Source: Septoria linicola (taxonomy: Eukaryota > Ascomycota > Dothideomycetes > Mycosphaerellales > Mycosphaerellaceae). Taken from it: DNA of 64,000 nt. The notes below the pieces were generated by a model. The model was not told the DNA's origin, ran no database searches, and was given only the letters and a program-made list of their open reading frames with translations. Shown here piece after piece: positions 41,991-51,882 of the stretch. The stretch is taken from positions 2,232,001 through 2,296,000 of the forward strand of contig CP099419.1 of NCBI GenBank assembly GCA_024114885.1, written 5' to 3'. The stretch's first letter is position 1. Each line of letters begins with the position of its first letter. The translations under genes and the position numbers were made by a program.

Positions 41991-43653
41991 ATGCCGTACG
42001 AGTACAACGACGGCCACGATGTCGAAAAGACAGCAGGCGTGGTTGCTGGAGCTGGAAGCTCCCATAGCAGCACAGCAGAGAGAAAGGCAAGGCCAAGCAT
42101 CCAGTACGAGGACGGAGCGGTTCCAGGTGAAAGCTTCGAATACGGCAACACTCTATACGCCAAGATCCAGCGAATGGCCGGCAAACTGAACGTCGAACAA
42201 CGTGGTATCGAAAGAGTCCCGGAGGACGAACGCACAGATGATGGATTCAAGGCGCTGTTGAACGTTGCAACGATGGTATGCTGGTCACACATCTCACGTC
42301 TCATATAAGCATACTGACCTGGTGTCCCAGTGGCTGTCAGCCAACATGGTCGTCTCCTCGTTCGCAATTGGTATACTCGCCAAATCGCTATTCTTCTTGG
42401 GAGTTGCAGACGCAATGCTCGTGTGTCTGTTCTTCAACCTCATCGGCATAACATCCGTCTGCTTCTTCTCGACCTTTGGCCCACGATTCGGTCTGCGCCA
42501 AATGGTCTTGTCGAGATTCTGGTTCGGCTGGTGGGCAGTCAAGCTCATCGCCATTTTCAACGTCCTGGCCTGCATCGGCTGGTCTTCTGTCAACTCGATC
42601 GTTGGCGCGCAGTTGATCAATACTGTGAACTCGAGTGTGCCTGGATTTGCTGGGATCCTGATCATTGCATTCTGCACCTTCGTGGTCTGTACTTTTGGCT
42701 ACAAAGTCGTGCATGCATACGAGTTCTACTCGTGGATTCCAGCGACGATCATCTTTCTCATCGTTCTCGGACTCTTCGCGCACAGCGGAGACTTCGTTAA
42801 CATCCCATGGGAGACTGGTAAAGCTGAGATGGGCAACGTCATCTCCTTCGGCGCTGTAGTCTTTGGCTTCGCGACTGGCTGGACTTCGTACGCTGCCGAC
42901 TACACTGTTTACCAGCCAGTCACGCAGTCAAGAAAGAAGGTGTTTTTCTGGACTTGGCTTGGCCTTATCGTCCCGCTCCTCTTTACTGAGATGTTAGCGA
43001 TCGCGATCATGAGTGCCACAGACCTTGATGGAGGCGACAACCGATACCAAACTGGATACGAAGCCTCAGGTACAGGAGGCCTTCTCGGAGCCGTCTTGGT
43101 GTATCACACCGGGACGTTTGGCAAGTTCTGCTTGGTCATCTTGGCTCTATCAATTATCGCGAACAACTGCCCGAACATCTACTCCGTTGCTTTGACCGTA
43201 CAGGTGCTTTCTCGCTACGCACAACGTGTACCGCGGTTCATCTGGACAGGCGTCGGAACTGGTGTTTACATCGCCATTGCAATTCCTGGTTACAGCCACT
43301 TCGAGGCTGTTCTGGAGAACTTCATGAATTTTATCGGCTACTGGCTTGCGATCTACGAAGGCATCTCGCTCACTGAGCACTTTGTCTTCAAGCGTGGCTT
43401 CAGCGGCTACAATCCAGAATTCTATGATCAACCAGGAAAATTGCCTCCAGGTATCGCTGCCGTAGCAGCATTCTGCTTTGGCGTCGCGGGAATGGTCACG
43501 GGTATGAGCCAGACATGGTTCGTCGGGCCGATTGCGCTACATGCTGGTGAAGCGCCTTTTGGTGGTGATGTTGGTTTCGAGCTCGGCTTTACATTCGCTG
43601 CTACGTCTTATCTGATATTGCGGCCCATCGAGCTGAGAATGTTCGGAAGATAG
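41991..43653 (+). CDS. FCY2: Purine-cytosine permease (NCS1 family, Fcy2-like)
   Basis: Exons 41991-42275 and 42331-43653, with a 55-nt intron, give 535 residues. Plasma-membrane proton symporter for cytosine and purines in its family. The N-terminal ~95 residues are cytosolic, ending in GIERVPEDERTDDGF, a typical element just before the first helix. About twelve hydrophobic segments follow, with family-like stretches such as FGPRFGLRQMVLSRFWFG, GWTSYAADYTVYQP and LALSIIANNCPNIYS. Length is normal. Precise substrate preference cannot be read from sequence. It is convergent with HPM1, with about 200 bp between stop codons. Confidence 0.93.
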
Positions 43654-43851
43654 GTGTCAGCAAATCCATAGTTCTGATGAGATATGCCATTTATTTCACG
43701 AAGCCACCCGTCCGTGACGATCATTCACTTTTCCTTCCGTGCGATCCCGCTTTGATACAGTGAGACTGTTCAAAAGTTGTCCCAAGTCGGCGTGAAACAT
43801 CGGCTCAGTGGACATCGACTCATGCTGAGATCGAGCTAGCGTCGCAGTCGC

Positions 43852-45060
43852 CTAGTACATCTGCACTTCCAGCAGTGCACGTCCTACACCTGCGTCCAGT
43901 CCAGGCACACCATGATTCTCGACCTCGTAAGCTACCGCCTTTCGGTCACGGCATGCCTCCTTAAATCCATCCACTGACCCACCGACTCCAAAGTACATGC
44001 GCTTCGCTCCAATGATAGCCTTGGCCATCTTTACTCTTTGCAAGATGTTGACCAACAGCTCGGCGAAGGATTCTGTCGATTCCGGACTGTAAATTGTCTC
44101 TGCAGCGAGAACGACAAGGCCCATATCTGGAGCTGATGTTGGTATCAGCTCAGCTAATTGAGAAGACCACGGTCCTGAGATAAAGTTGAGATTGATTCCT
44201 GCAGCTTGTACGTCGGATGTGAAGCGTGCAACGAGCTCCGGCGTCAATTCAAGGTCCCCATTAGTGCTGGTCTCGCCGTCTGGCACTTCCAAATCGACAT
44301 CATTTGTATTTGCAGCCCATGTGAGGACAAGGTTCGGTAGCGTAATCAGTCGTAGGACCTCTTCATTGTAATCTGCGAGTGTGAACGTCAAGCCGGGAAC
44401 GGAGTTCATGAGAGCATGTCGGAATAGTATGAGCGTCGGCAAGGCACTGCCGGCTCCAAGCTGGGTCAATATCTTAGCTCAAAGCAATGTCTTTGAAGAT
44501 TGCAAAGCATACCTCCACAACCTGGTCACACTTGACGAGCTCATCGATGTCCTTGCGAGGGCCTCGATCAAGCAGAAGACTGGCGAGATCGACAGAACAC
44601 TCCCAGGTCTTGAATCCGCCTTCGTAGATTCCAGACCGAAGATCAGACTTGTCAAGTTGTTCTACAACCTGGTCGTTTTTCGAAGAGTCTTCTTGTAACA
44701 ATTGAGCCCGGACATCGAACAGCTCCCTCCTGGGTAGATGAACCACACGACCTAAAGGAGATTCGATCCGTACAGTACTGTAGCTAAGCCGCTCAGGCAA
44801 GGTAGCTATCTGCTTCAGATCAGTGATGATGCACTCGGGAAGTGAACGGGGGCGGATAGAAAACAACGAAACAAATGCCGTAGGAGAATTTACGAAGCAA
44901 AGGAAATTGTCTTACCTACCAAGTCATCTAGCTTGTGAGAACAGACTGGGACTTGATGGGCCGCAGAAGGAGTCTGCTGCTTAGCGATGGGTGCTGCCTG
45001 CGGCGCCGACTCATCATCGCTGCCTACGTCGTCTGTTGTGAACCCAAAGGAGAACGCCAT
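43852..45060 (-). CDS. HPM1: Protein-histidine N-methyltransferase Hpm1
   Basis: SAM-dependent seven-beta-strand methyltransferase that in yeast modifies a His of ribosomal protein Rpl3. Exons 45060-44920, 44809-44513 and 44460-43852 (introns of 110 and 52 nt) give 348 residues. The N-terminus MAFSFGFTTDD, the segment HKLDDLIATLPERLSYSTV across the first junction, RRELFDVRAQL, then SDLRSGIYEGGFKTWECS and the cofactor loop VELGAGSALP across the second junction are all family hallmarks. The chosen donor for intron 1 is GTAGGT rather than the overlapping GTAAGA four bases later, because it restores the conserved sequence in frame. It is divergent from an SDR gene 454 bp away. Confidence 0.93.
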
Positions 45061-45514
45061 TACGCCCGTCGTTTGGAAAATTGCAGAACCGCAGCTCGGA
45101 CTTAGAGGACTACTTCCATTTGCCGTCTTGCCAAGCGTCGTCACACCGTTGCCGACGTTCTCTGATTGGCCAGGAGTCAGGACATAAGAACAGTCTGCCA
45201 CTTGGTTTAGGGAACTGCATTAGTGATGGATCGGCCGCATGATGCGCATTGCAGAAGCACTCGGGATGCCCAGCACAAAGCGACGACAAGACGGCGCGTC
45301 TGTACATGTAACCAATGATACGGTAGCAAGTTGGGCACAAGACGAGCGCAAGAAGGTGAGTATAAAGGTGAAGAAGTCCCTCTGTGTAGACGAAATACTC
45401 CAGACATTGAGCTTCATCCCACTTTGTTCAGCCCACAAGACTCGAGAAAAGCTACCAGAATAGATCAGCATCCAGTTACAGCCTCAACAGACAACATCGA
45501 CAGCAGCACCCACA
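45061..45514. promoter_or_regulatory. Divergent promoter region, HPM1 / SDR
   Basis: A 454-bp gap shared by two divergent genes. No element was assigned; short frames in it are not convincing. Confidence 0.4.
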
Positions 45515-46679
45515 ATGTCATTCGCACCAGCAACACCATACCAGCCATATGCGGATGCACACAAGAAACTAGAGGGCCCAGGAGATGGCCGCCCTACCGC
45601 ACTACAGATCATCGAGGACAGCAATGCGCAGGGCAAACTAAAGGGCAAGACCATCTTGATCACAGGAACGTCTTCTGGAATTGGCGTTGAGACTGCCAGA
45701 GCACTTTACGAGACTGGAGCTCAGCTCTTCCTAACTGCACGAGACATACCAAAGCTGGAGAAGGTCATCCAGGATATTGTTGATAACGCCACAATCAAGG
45801 ATGCCCCACGACCGAAACCACTAGAGCTCCATCTCGACTCTCTCGATAGCGTTCGCAAAGGAGCCGAAGACTTCAAGAAGCAGTCATCGCAGCTCAACAT
45901 TCTGTAAGTCACTCCAGACTCATGCACAGTGCAGCAAGCTGAGTCGCAAATGCAGCATCAACAACGCCGGCGTCATGGCATGCCCCTTCTCCAAAACCCA
46001 AGACGACTTCGAGCTTCAGATCGGCACCAACCACTTCGCCCACTTCCTCTTCTTCCAGCTTCTCAAACCTCTCCTCCTCTCCTCCAGCACCCCAACCTTC
46101 AGCTCCCGCCTCATCAACCTCTCGTCCACCGGCCACAGAATGGGCGGCATCCGCTTCGACGACATCAACTTCACCGAGCCAGACTCTTATCAAAAGTGGG
46201 TTGCATATGGCCAGTCCAAGACCGCGAACATCTACATGGCTTCCTCCATCGAGCGACACTATGGTTCGAAAGGTCTTCACGGACTGAGCGTCCACCCTGG
46301 AGGTATCATGACGGAGTTGGGTCGTCATCTGGAGGAGACGGATCTGGCGTCGCTGGGATTCGATAAGCTTGAGCATATCTTCAAATCTCCTGCGCAGGGC
46401 GCTGCCACGACCGTCTGGGCAGCTGTGAGTGAGCATTTCGAGGGCAAGAACGGTGGAAGGTGAGTTGCTGAATTCATGTCGTGTGTCTTGTGTTACGTGC
46501 GAGAGTGGTTATACTGACACTGAAGCAGATACCTTTCGGATTGTGGCGAAGCCGGGCCTCTTGCACCCGACGCAGACCTGAGTGGTGAAGGCTATGCTGA
46601 GCACATCTACAACCAGGAGAAGGAGGAGAAGTTCTGGAAGTTGAGCAATGATTTGCTTGGGCTGCCACAAGAAGATTGA
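45515..46679 (+). CDS. Short-chain dehydrogenase (retinol dehydrogenase/WWOX-like)
   Basis: Exons 45515-45903, 45956-46459 and 46529-46679 give 347 residues. Classical SDR motifs are all present: TGTSSGIG (50-57), NNAG (132-135, completed across the first intron), Ser186/187 and Tyr214-x3-Lys218 (YGQSK). VHPGGIMTEL after the active site fits NADP-using retinol dehydrogenase-like enzymes. A 40-residue N-terminal extension and the C-terminal FWKLSNDLLG are common in fungal members of this group. Substrate unknown. It is convergent with the membrane-protein gene that ends at 46880. Confidence 0.92.
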
Positions 46680-46879
46680 GACATTCTCTGCTCAATTGTA
46701 CAAGTTGAAGCAGTCACAGGTAAAGTGTTCTGTTCTCTCCTTTGGACGATGTGCTATGCGCGCTAATCTAGACTCATCACTGCTGTTGTCGTGGGTATCA
46801 TCGCACACTATACTTCGCTCATAAGTCATGTATGATCATCGCACCTTCTGTGTCTGCCATGTCTGCCGTGTCTTAAAAC

Positions 46880-48589
46880 TCACAGCTCTCGTTCTTGCTT
46901 GCTGCTCCCTAGCATCCTCTTGTCACCATCCTCGGCCTTGCCTACAATTCTCTCATATCTCTGTGCTGCAAGCTCCCGGCTTGCATCGCGCTGCTTTTCC
47001 AGCCGTTCGATGCCCAGATTGATGCTTTCAATATGCACTTCGAGCGGCACCTTGTACGTGCCAACAGTCTCTGGCAACGCAACGCGCTCGCGCAAGTCTT
47101 CGAGACTGTGCTGAATCTCCTGCAATTTGAGTAGTGTGGCAGTCACATGTCCCCATGCCAGTCTCCTATAGTCGCCGACACTCCTCAAGAGTCCGAGCTG
47201 GGAATTCAACTTCTTGATGTCTTTTCGGTTGCCTCCAAGTTTGGTCCACAAGGTGGCGAAAAGTTCGTCCTTACTAGAGTCGAGCTTGATGCCATCTCGT
47301 GTCGATATCTCAGAGATGACATCGAGCCTGTTGTCAAGGTTCTCCAGAATATCGCGCAGGGCCATCGCCTCTTCTATTAGGGACATTATCTGCTCCTCGA
47401 CAGCTCCGGTGTGTCGAAGATATTGATCGAGCAATACATCTCTCGACAGACTGAGAGGCTGGAATGGAGCAAAAATGTTGAAATTCTCACCAAAGAATCT
47501 CGCAATCGAGCCGCGCTGTGCTTCCTTCTCGGAGACGCCATCAATCACACTAAGTGTCCAGCGGTTGGTGGAGAGGATGTGGTCCACAGCTCTTCCGATG
47601 CGCGAGTTGAAGCGGCTGAGATCTCCACTGGCTTGTCTCGCGGTGTCGACAAAGCCGCCAAATTCAAAGACAAGTTCATTCTTTGATGGTAGGCTGGAAT
47701 ACTGCACAACGTGTTTTAGATCGCGGATGCTGGCCTCGCTCCGTTTCATGTCAGCAGGCAGGTTCGCACCTACAGACGAGCTCTGGAGAATGTCTTCGAA
47801 CGCAGTCTGTGCCTGCACGAGCTGGCCGAATTGTGCCTCGCCCTTGAGCTCGGGCAAGTCGCTAGCCGGGCAGAACGATAAGCTCCCAGTAAAAGGCAAT
47901 CGACAGATCGGAGTCAGGGCGTTGTTAATTGTGTTGTTCAGAAATCCAGATCCAAAGACTAGTGCAGCTGCAAGCAGATAGATCAGAAGTGCCCACCCGA
48001 ACAACGGCTTGAGGTGCTGCAAGACGAGGCCGACAACATCGGTGGCGTATGCTAGCACTGGTCGAAGTACTCTCTCCCATGCCACTGCAGAGTAATTCGA
48101 TACAGAAGACGTAGATTCATGGTCGGACTCATATTCAGCCTCGTCGTGCTGGCTCAATTTACTGCTTCGAAAACGGCCCGCATCGCTCGTCATGCTTCGT
48201 TCTGCCATTCGAGCTCTCGGTGTAGCCGCTCTCGTGATTTTCCTCATCTGCCCAGCGTCAGACGTATTGCTTCGTTCGTTCAGCCTGAATCTTGGAGTGG
48301 CGTCTCGTTTCCTGCCGTCCTTGGTGTGATGTGCTCTCCCATCAGGAGAAGACGGCATCACCAGCTCTGGTTCCACAGAAGAGCGCAGATTCCGGCGACG
48401 CGGCGTGTCATTTTCGTTGTTTGGCACTTCAATCGACCTGCTGTTCGTGTTCACAGCCATTCGTGATGATCGAAACGCGCTTCCCACTTCGTCGCGCTCC
48501 GCATCCTCGTCGTAGATGTCCTGCGAGTCGCTCACATCATCCCAGCTCTCCGTCAAGTCCTCAGCTCGTGCGCGTCGTGTTCGCGCCAT
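46880..48589 (-). CDS. Unknown single-pass membrane protein with coiled coil
   Basis: Intronless, 569 residues, starting MARTRRARAEDL at the ATG at 48589. The first ~200 residues are charged, Arg/Ser/Asp-rich and look disordered. One strong membrane segment follows (WALLIYLLAAALVFGSGFL). The rest is mainly helical, with heptad-like stretches such as RDILENLDNRLDVISEIS and LEDLRERVALP. A basic disordered N-terminus, one membrane span and a coiled-coil lumenal part would fit an inner-nuclear-membrane or ER protein, but I do not recognise a family and this is inference only. Confidence 0.7.
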   Translation of the reverse strand: MARTRRARAEDLTESWDDVSDSQDIYDEDAERDEVGSAFRSSRMAVNTNSRSIEVPNNENDTPRRRNLRSSVEPELVMPSSPDGRAHHTKDGRKRDATPRFRLNERSNTSDAGQMRKITRAATPRARMAERSMTSDAGRFRSSKLSQHDEAEYESDHESTSSVSNYSAVAWERVLRPVLAYATDVVGLVLQHLKPLFGWALLIYLLAAALVFGSGFLNNTINNALTPICRLPFTGSLSFCPASDLPELKGEAQFGQLVQAQTAFEDILQSSSVGANLPADMKRSEASIRDLKHVVQYSSLPSKNELVFEFGGFVDTARQASGDLSRFNSRIGRAVDHILSTNRWTLSVIDGVSEKEAQRGSIARFFGENFNIFAPFQPLSLSRDVLLDQYLRHTGAVEEQIMSLIEEAMALRDILENLDNRLDVISEISTRDGIKLDSSKDELFATLWTKLGGNRKDIKKLNSQLGLLRSVGDYRRLAWGHVTATLLKLQEIQHSLEDLRERVALPETVGTYKVPLEVHIESINLGIERLEKQRDASRELAAQRYERIVGKAEDGDKRMLGSSKQEREL

Positions 48590-49074
48590 GATTCGCAATT
48601 CGAGGCCGTCGTTCAGATCGCGTTTAGTGTAATGTGCTGTGGTTGCTGCCTAGGTCAGTTTGTTCCTACCTATTCTCCAGGCGACCAACACGTGCCTGCC
48701 TTGTTCTGAGAAGTTGCGAAGAAGTTACAGAAAGTTGGCTGCTCATATTGAGGTCCAGCCACCAGCGCGTGGATGTTGAACAGCTGCAGGCATCACACGC
48801 GAGGATCATTCGGAGGAATTCACTTGTGACGTAGGTTGCGCACTAACTTAGTTAGCAGGGGCAGGGATTTTGGTGGGACACCCTACTAAGGCATGCACGC
48901 ACACGCACGGCAAGAGGGTGGATATCTCAACCACAACCTGCTCGCCCTCTCGCCCTTGTCGTTCTCATCATACAGAGAGCATCGCACATTCAAATGTGTG
49001 AGCGTCATCTCCGCGGCGACATGAGATTTCTGGAGTTGCATGGACTGGTGCCAAGACTACTGTACAGTCTATCT
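48590..49074. other. Intergenic region
   Basis: 485 bp between two minus-strand genes. A CA-rich stretch (about 48893-48912) is seen, but no gene or RNA. Confidence 0.35.
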
Positions 49075-50832
49075 TCAATACGGAGATCCTGCTACACGAG
49101 CCGGATCCTGTAGTCGAGCTAATTCCAACAGTAAACGGTAAAGATATATCACCTGGTCCACAGGCCGCAAGACTTGCAAAGACCATTCTCGGCCCTTGAT
49201 AGCCATTTCCTGCGCCAGCTCTCTCCCCTCTGCTTCTTCCACGAAATAACGCACGACTTCTGGTAATTCGTCCATGGCCAGCGAAACAGGAACGTAATGC
49301 AGCCAAGGCTGTAGTCTATCGTCGTGCCATTCTCGAAAGATCGTCTGCTTCAGAGGCAGCGACTTCGATTGCAGCAAGCGGTAGTACCTCGCAGAATGAC
49401 CATTTCCATCAGAATCAAACACAAGCGTGTATTTTCCTGCTTCGGCTCTGCTGTCTGGAGGCTTGACGTCAAAGTACTCTTTTTGATGCTTGCGAGCTGT
49501 TTCGTCGCACTGCACAATTTCTGTGAAATGCACATGATAGAACGAGTTGTTGAATGCCTCATCGTTGACAGCCTTCCAGAGCCCACCTTCTTCCGTCCGA
49601 CGCAGATACGTGTGTGTTTCGTTCTCAAGGTTGTTCGCCTTGGCGACAAACCGTTGTCGATGCAGAGGCACCCAACCCTCGTCGTTGTCGTCGACTCTCT
49701 GGTATCCGCCCGTGGTCTTGCCAGCCCAGTAGAGTCCTGGTTGTTTCAGAGAGTAGTCGACAATTTCTGTTTCGTCGTACGAGTAGCTACTCATAGTGTA
49801 TGCTATCGCTGGAAATGGGATGTCGTTCATGGTCGATGGAATTCCAGGCGACAGTATCGGAAGTGCAGAATGAGTATATTTCAAGGTCGTGGGCGATTCC
49901 CAGAAGCCGTGGAGGTGCTCATATTCTGGATGCCGGCAGATATCCATGGCGTCGGTGACATTTTGCACAAACGGTAGACCAAGGGTCTCGATGCCTTGCA
50001 CGCTTGCGAATCCGCTCTCCTCGCTAGAGTGGCTCTCGCTGAAATGGTTACACTGATCGATAGCCAAGCGCTTCCAGGCTGGCTTCTCCCCAAGATCTCC
50101 CCATGTAATTGGCTCACCGTCTGAACGTTCTCGACGACGGCGAGAAGAGATGGCTGCTGGCTGTTGCTCCAGCAAGATCCGTGGCTCGTCCAGCTGATTT
50201 CCCACAAATTCGATATTGGGTATGTGAGCCAAAATCCTTACATCACTCAGTAGACTCATAGTCTCTTCCCCTAGTATGGCGCAATTCTTCCGGAGCCGAC
50301 CGTCTGCGATCGTGCAGCTCCACGAAAAAGCGGCGCTGGCAGCTACCTGCTGAACATTATCAGCAATCTCGGCGCCACTTCTTTCGAGATATGGCTTGAT
50401 AGCTTGATCTATAATGTCGAACTCGTCGATGATGAGAGAATTCTCGGCTTTCGCGTATTCGAACCACTGTTCGAGTCCAGGAGGTGGTGACCTCTGATAA
50501 CGTCGCACATACTCTGCTTCAGCCTGCTCGAAAGTGCTTGATTGCTTGGCGAGCATAGCATCGAAGTCTGTTGAAGCTTTCTGAAATAGAGCCTTGATTG
50601 GATGCTCCTCCAGTGAGCCAGTGGACACGTCCTGGTCTTCAGTGTGTTCTTTTCGGAGGGCCTCCGGAAGCATATCGTGGAGGTTGCCTTCAATGTCCAG
50701 GCCCTCCAGTAGCGATACTTTCGCCATCTCTGGCTGGTTCCATATTAGGAAGATGAGGATCCCGAGCAGTGTTAATGTTGTCAGGCGTAAGATAGCGACC
50801 TGTCCGCAACAGGAGGTCGACTGAAGGAGCAT
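49075..50832 (-). CDS. GT90/CAP10-like glycosyltransferase
   Basis: Intronless, 585 residues. A type II membrane topology is likely: short cytosolic start, then an uncleaved hydrophobic anchor (about 13-30, ILRLTTLTLLGILIFLIW), then a large lumenal domain. The C-terminal half is the CAP10/GT90 domain, with YTLVFDSDGNGHSARYY, REWHDDRLQPWLHYVP and a final helical region around RPVDQVIYLYRLLLEL. In Cryptococcus, CAP10-type enzymes act on capsule xylose, and the animal KDELC/POGLUT relatives glycosylate proteins. In filamentous ascomycetes these are multi-copy and the acceptor is unknown. Golgi location is inference from topology. Confidence 0.85.
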   Translation of the reverse strand: MLLQSTSCCGQVAILRLTTLTLLGILIFLIWNQPEMAKVSLLEGLDIEGNLHDMLPEALRKEHTEDQDVSTGSLEEHPIKALFQKASTDFDAMLAKQSSTFEQAEAEYVRRYQRSPPPGLEQWFEYAKAENSLIIDEFDIIDQAIKPYLERSGAEIADNVQQVAASAAFSWSCTIADGRLRKNCAILGEETMSLLSDVRILAHIPNIEFVGNQLDEPRILLEQQPAAISSRRRRERSDGEPITWGDLGEKPAWKRLAIDQCNHFSESHSSEESGFASVQGIETLGLPFVQNVTDAMDICRHPEYEHLHGFWESPTTLKYTHSALPILSPGIPSTMNDIPFPAIAYTMSSYSYDETEIVDYSLKQPGLYWAGKTTGGYQRVDDNDEGWVPLHRQRFVAKANNLENETHTYLRRTEEGGLWKAVNDEAFNNSFYHVHFTEIVQCDETARKHQKEYFDVKPPDSRAEAGKYTLVFDSDGNGHSARYYRLLQSKSLPLKQTIFREWHDDRLQPWLHYVPVSLAMDELPEVVRYFVEEAEGRELAQEMAIKGREWSLQVLRPVDQVIYLYRLLLELARLQDPARVAGSPY

Positions 50833-51882
50833 GTTTCTGGTCGTGCGTGGTGAGCGTGCCTGACGACAGGTATCTCACGTAAAAGCACAAGGCTTGCCTG
50901 TTTGGTGTCACCGCATTTCTGGAATCTAAGTGTCGCCCTTTTCACTATTCAAGATTTTGTGGTCGGGGTGTTTTGCGCGGTGAATAGCTCAAGTTGTCGA
51001 CCTGAAGTTTGGATGTGCACAAGATGCAGCGCCCCGAAAGGCTAGACCGTAGCCACGCACGGCGATGGGACAGCCACGGCCTTTGGGGTGACCAATCCGG
51101 TAGCTTCAGATCACTCGATTTATACTTTTCTATGCGAGACTGGTGTCTTGTGGGCAGTCACACTGATCTATGTCATCAGCTTGCGGAGTCTTCTGGATCG
51201 CCAACATAATAATCATCGCAGAGCGCACAGCGCAGAACTGCTGTACTATGCAGCACAATGTGTGCAGAAAGGAGGTTCTAGTTTGAGCGTGCAACGAGTG
51301 TTCTGAGTCTAGCTTGTCGAGCTAGCGAGTAGATGGATCTGTTCGGCAGCAAGCGAAGAGGGTCCAAATGTGGCGCACAACACGTTCCTACACAATGCTT
51401 CTGCCTCCAGAACGTGATGTCGGCATTCGTATCTTTGAATTCTTGCTCCTACTGTTGTCTTGCTATTGTGATTGATCGGTTTATTCCAGCTTGGTTCTCA
51501 GCTCACCTAGATGTTCAACATCGATTCATTGACTTTGGTGCAGTGCAGTTCGTCACGACACCCACAGGTCGGTCAGCAGTATTGTAGTCAAGAGCTGCAA
51601 GGAGCTGCGACCAGCATGGGTTTCGTGAGGCCCGTATCGAGGCCGTGTGGAAGATGAGCGTCTCGAGCGCCTTCCATGAGAATGCTGACGCAGCAGATCA
51701 CCCGCAGACGATTGCACTGCCCGAGGATAGATACGCATGCAGACAAGGGCATGAGGCTCGTGCATCGAATGGGCGCCCGGCTGGAGGAACAAGTTGGGGA
51801 GGTCGTCTGACCGAATATGTTGTGTATCGAATGCGCAATGCAGATGCTTGAGATTCGAAATTTTTCATCATCGCTTGACCCT
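50833..51882. other. Intergenic region
   Basis: 1.05 kb between the start of the GT90 gene and the end of COY1. Only short overlapping frames occur (51588-51950 and others), without family features. It holds the GT90 promoter and probably the COY1 terminator. Confidence 0.4.

Noticed and set aside
43801..43850. tRNA-like A-box (ggctcagtgg)
   Set aside because: No matching B-box or acceptor stem pairing follows within tRNA distance.
49324..49977. 217-codon plus-strand frame inside the GT90 gene
   Set aside because: It is antisense to the conserved catalytic domain, and its composition is Cys/Phe/Arg-rich as expected of a shadow frame.
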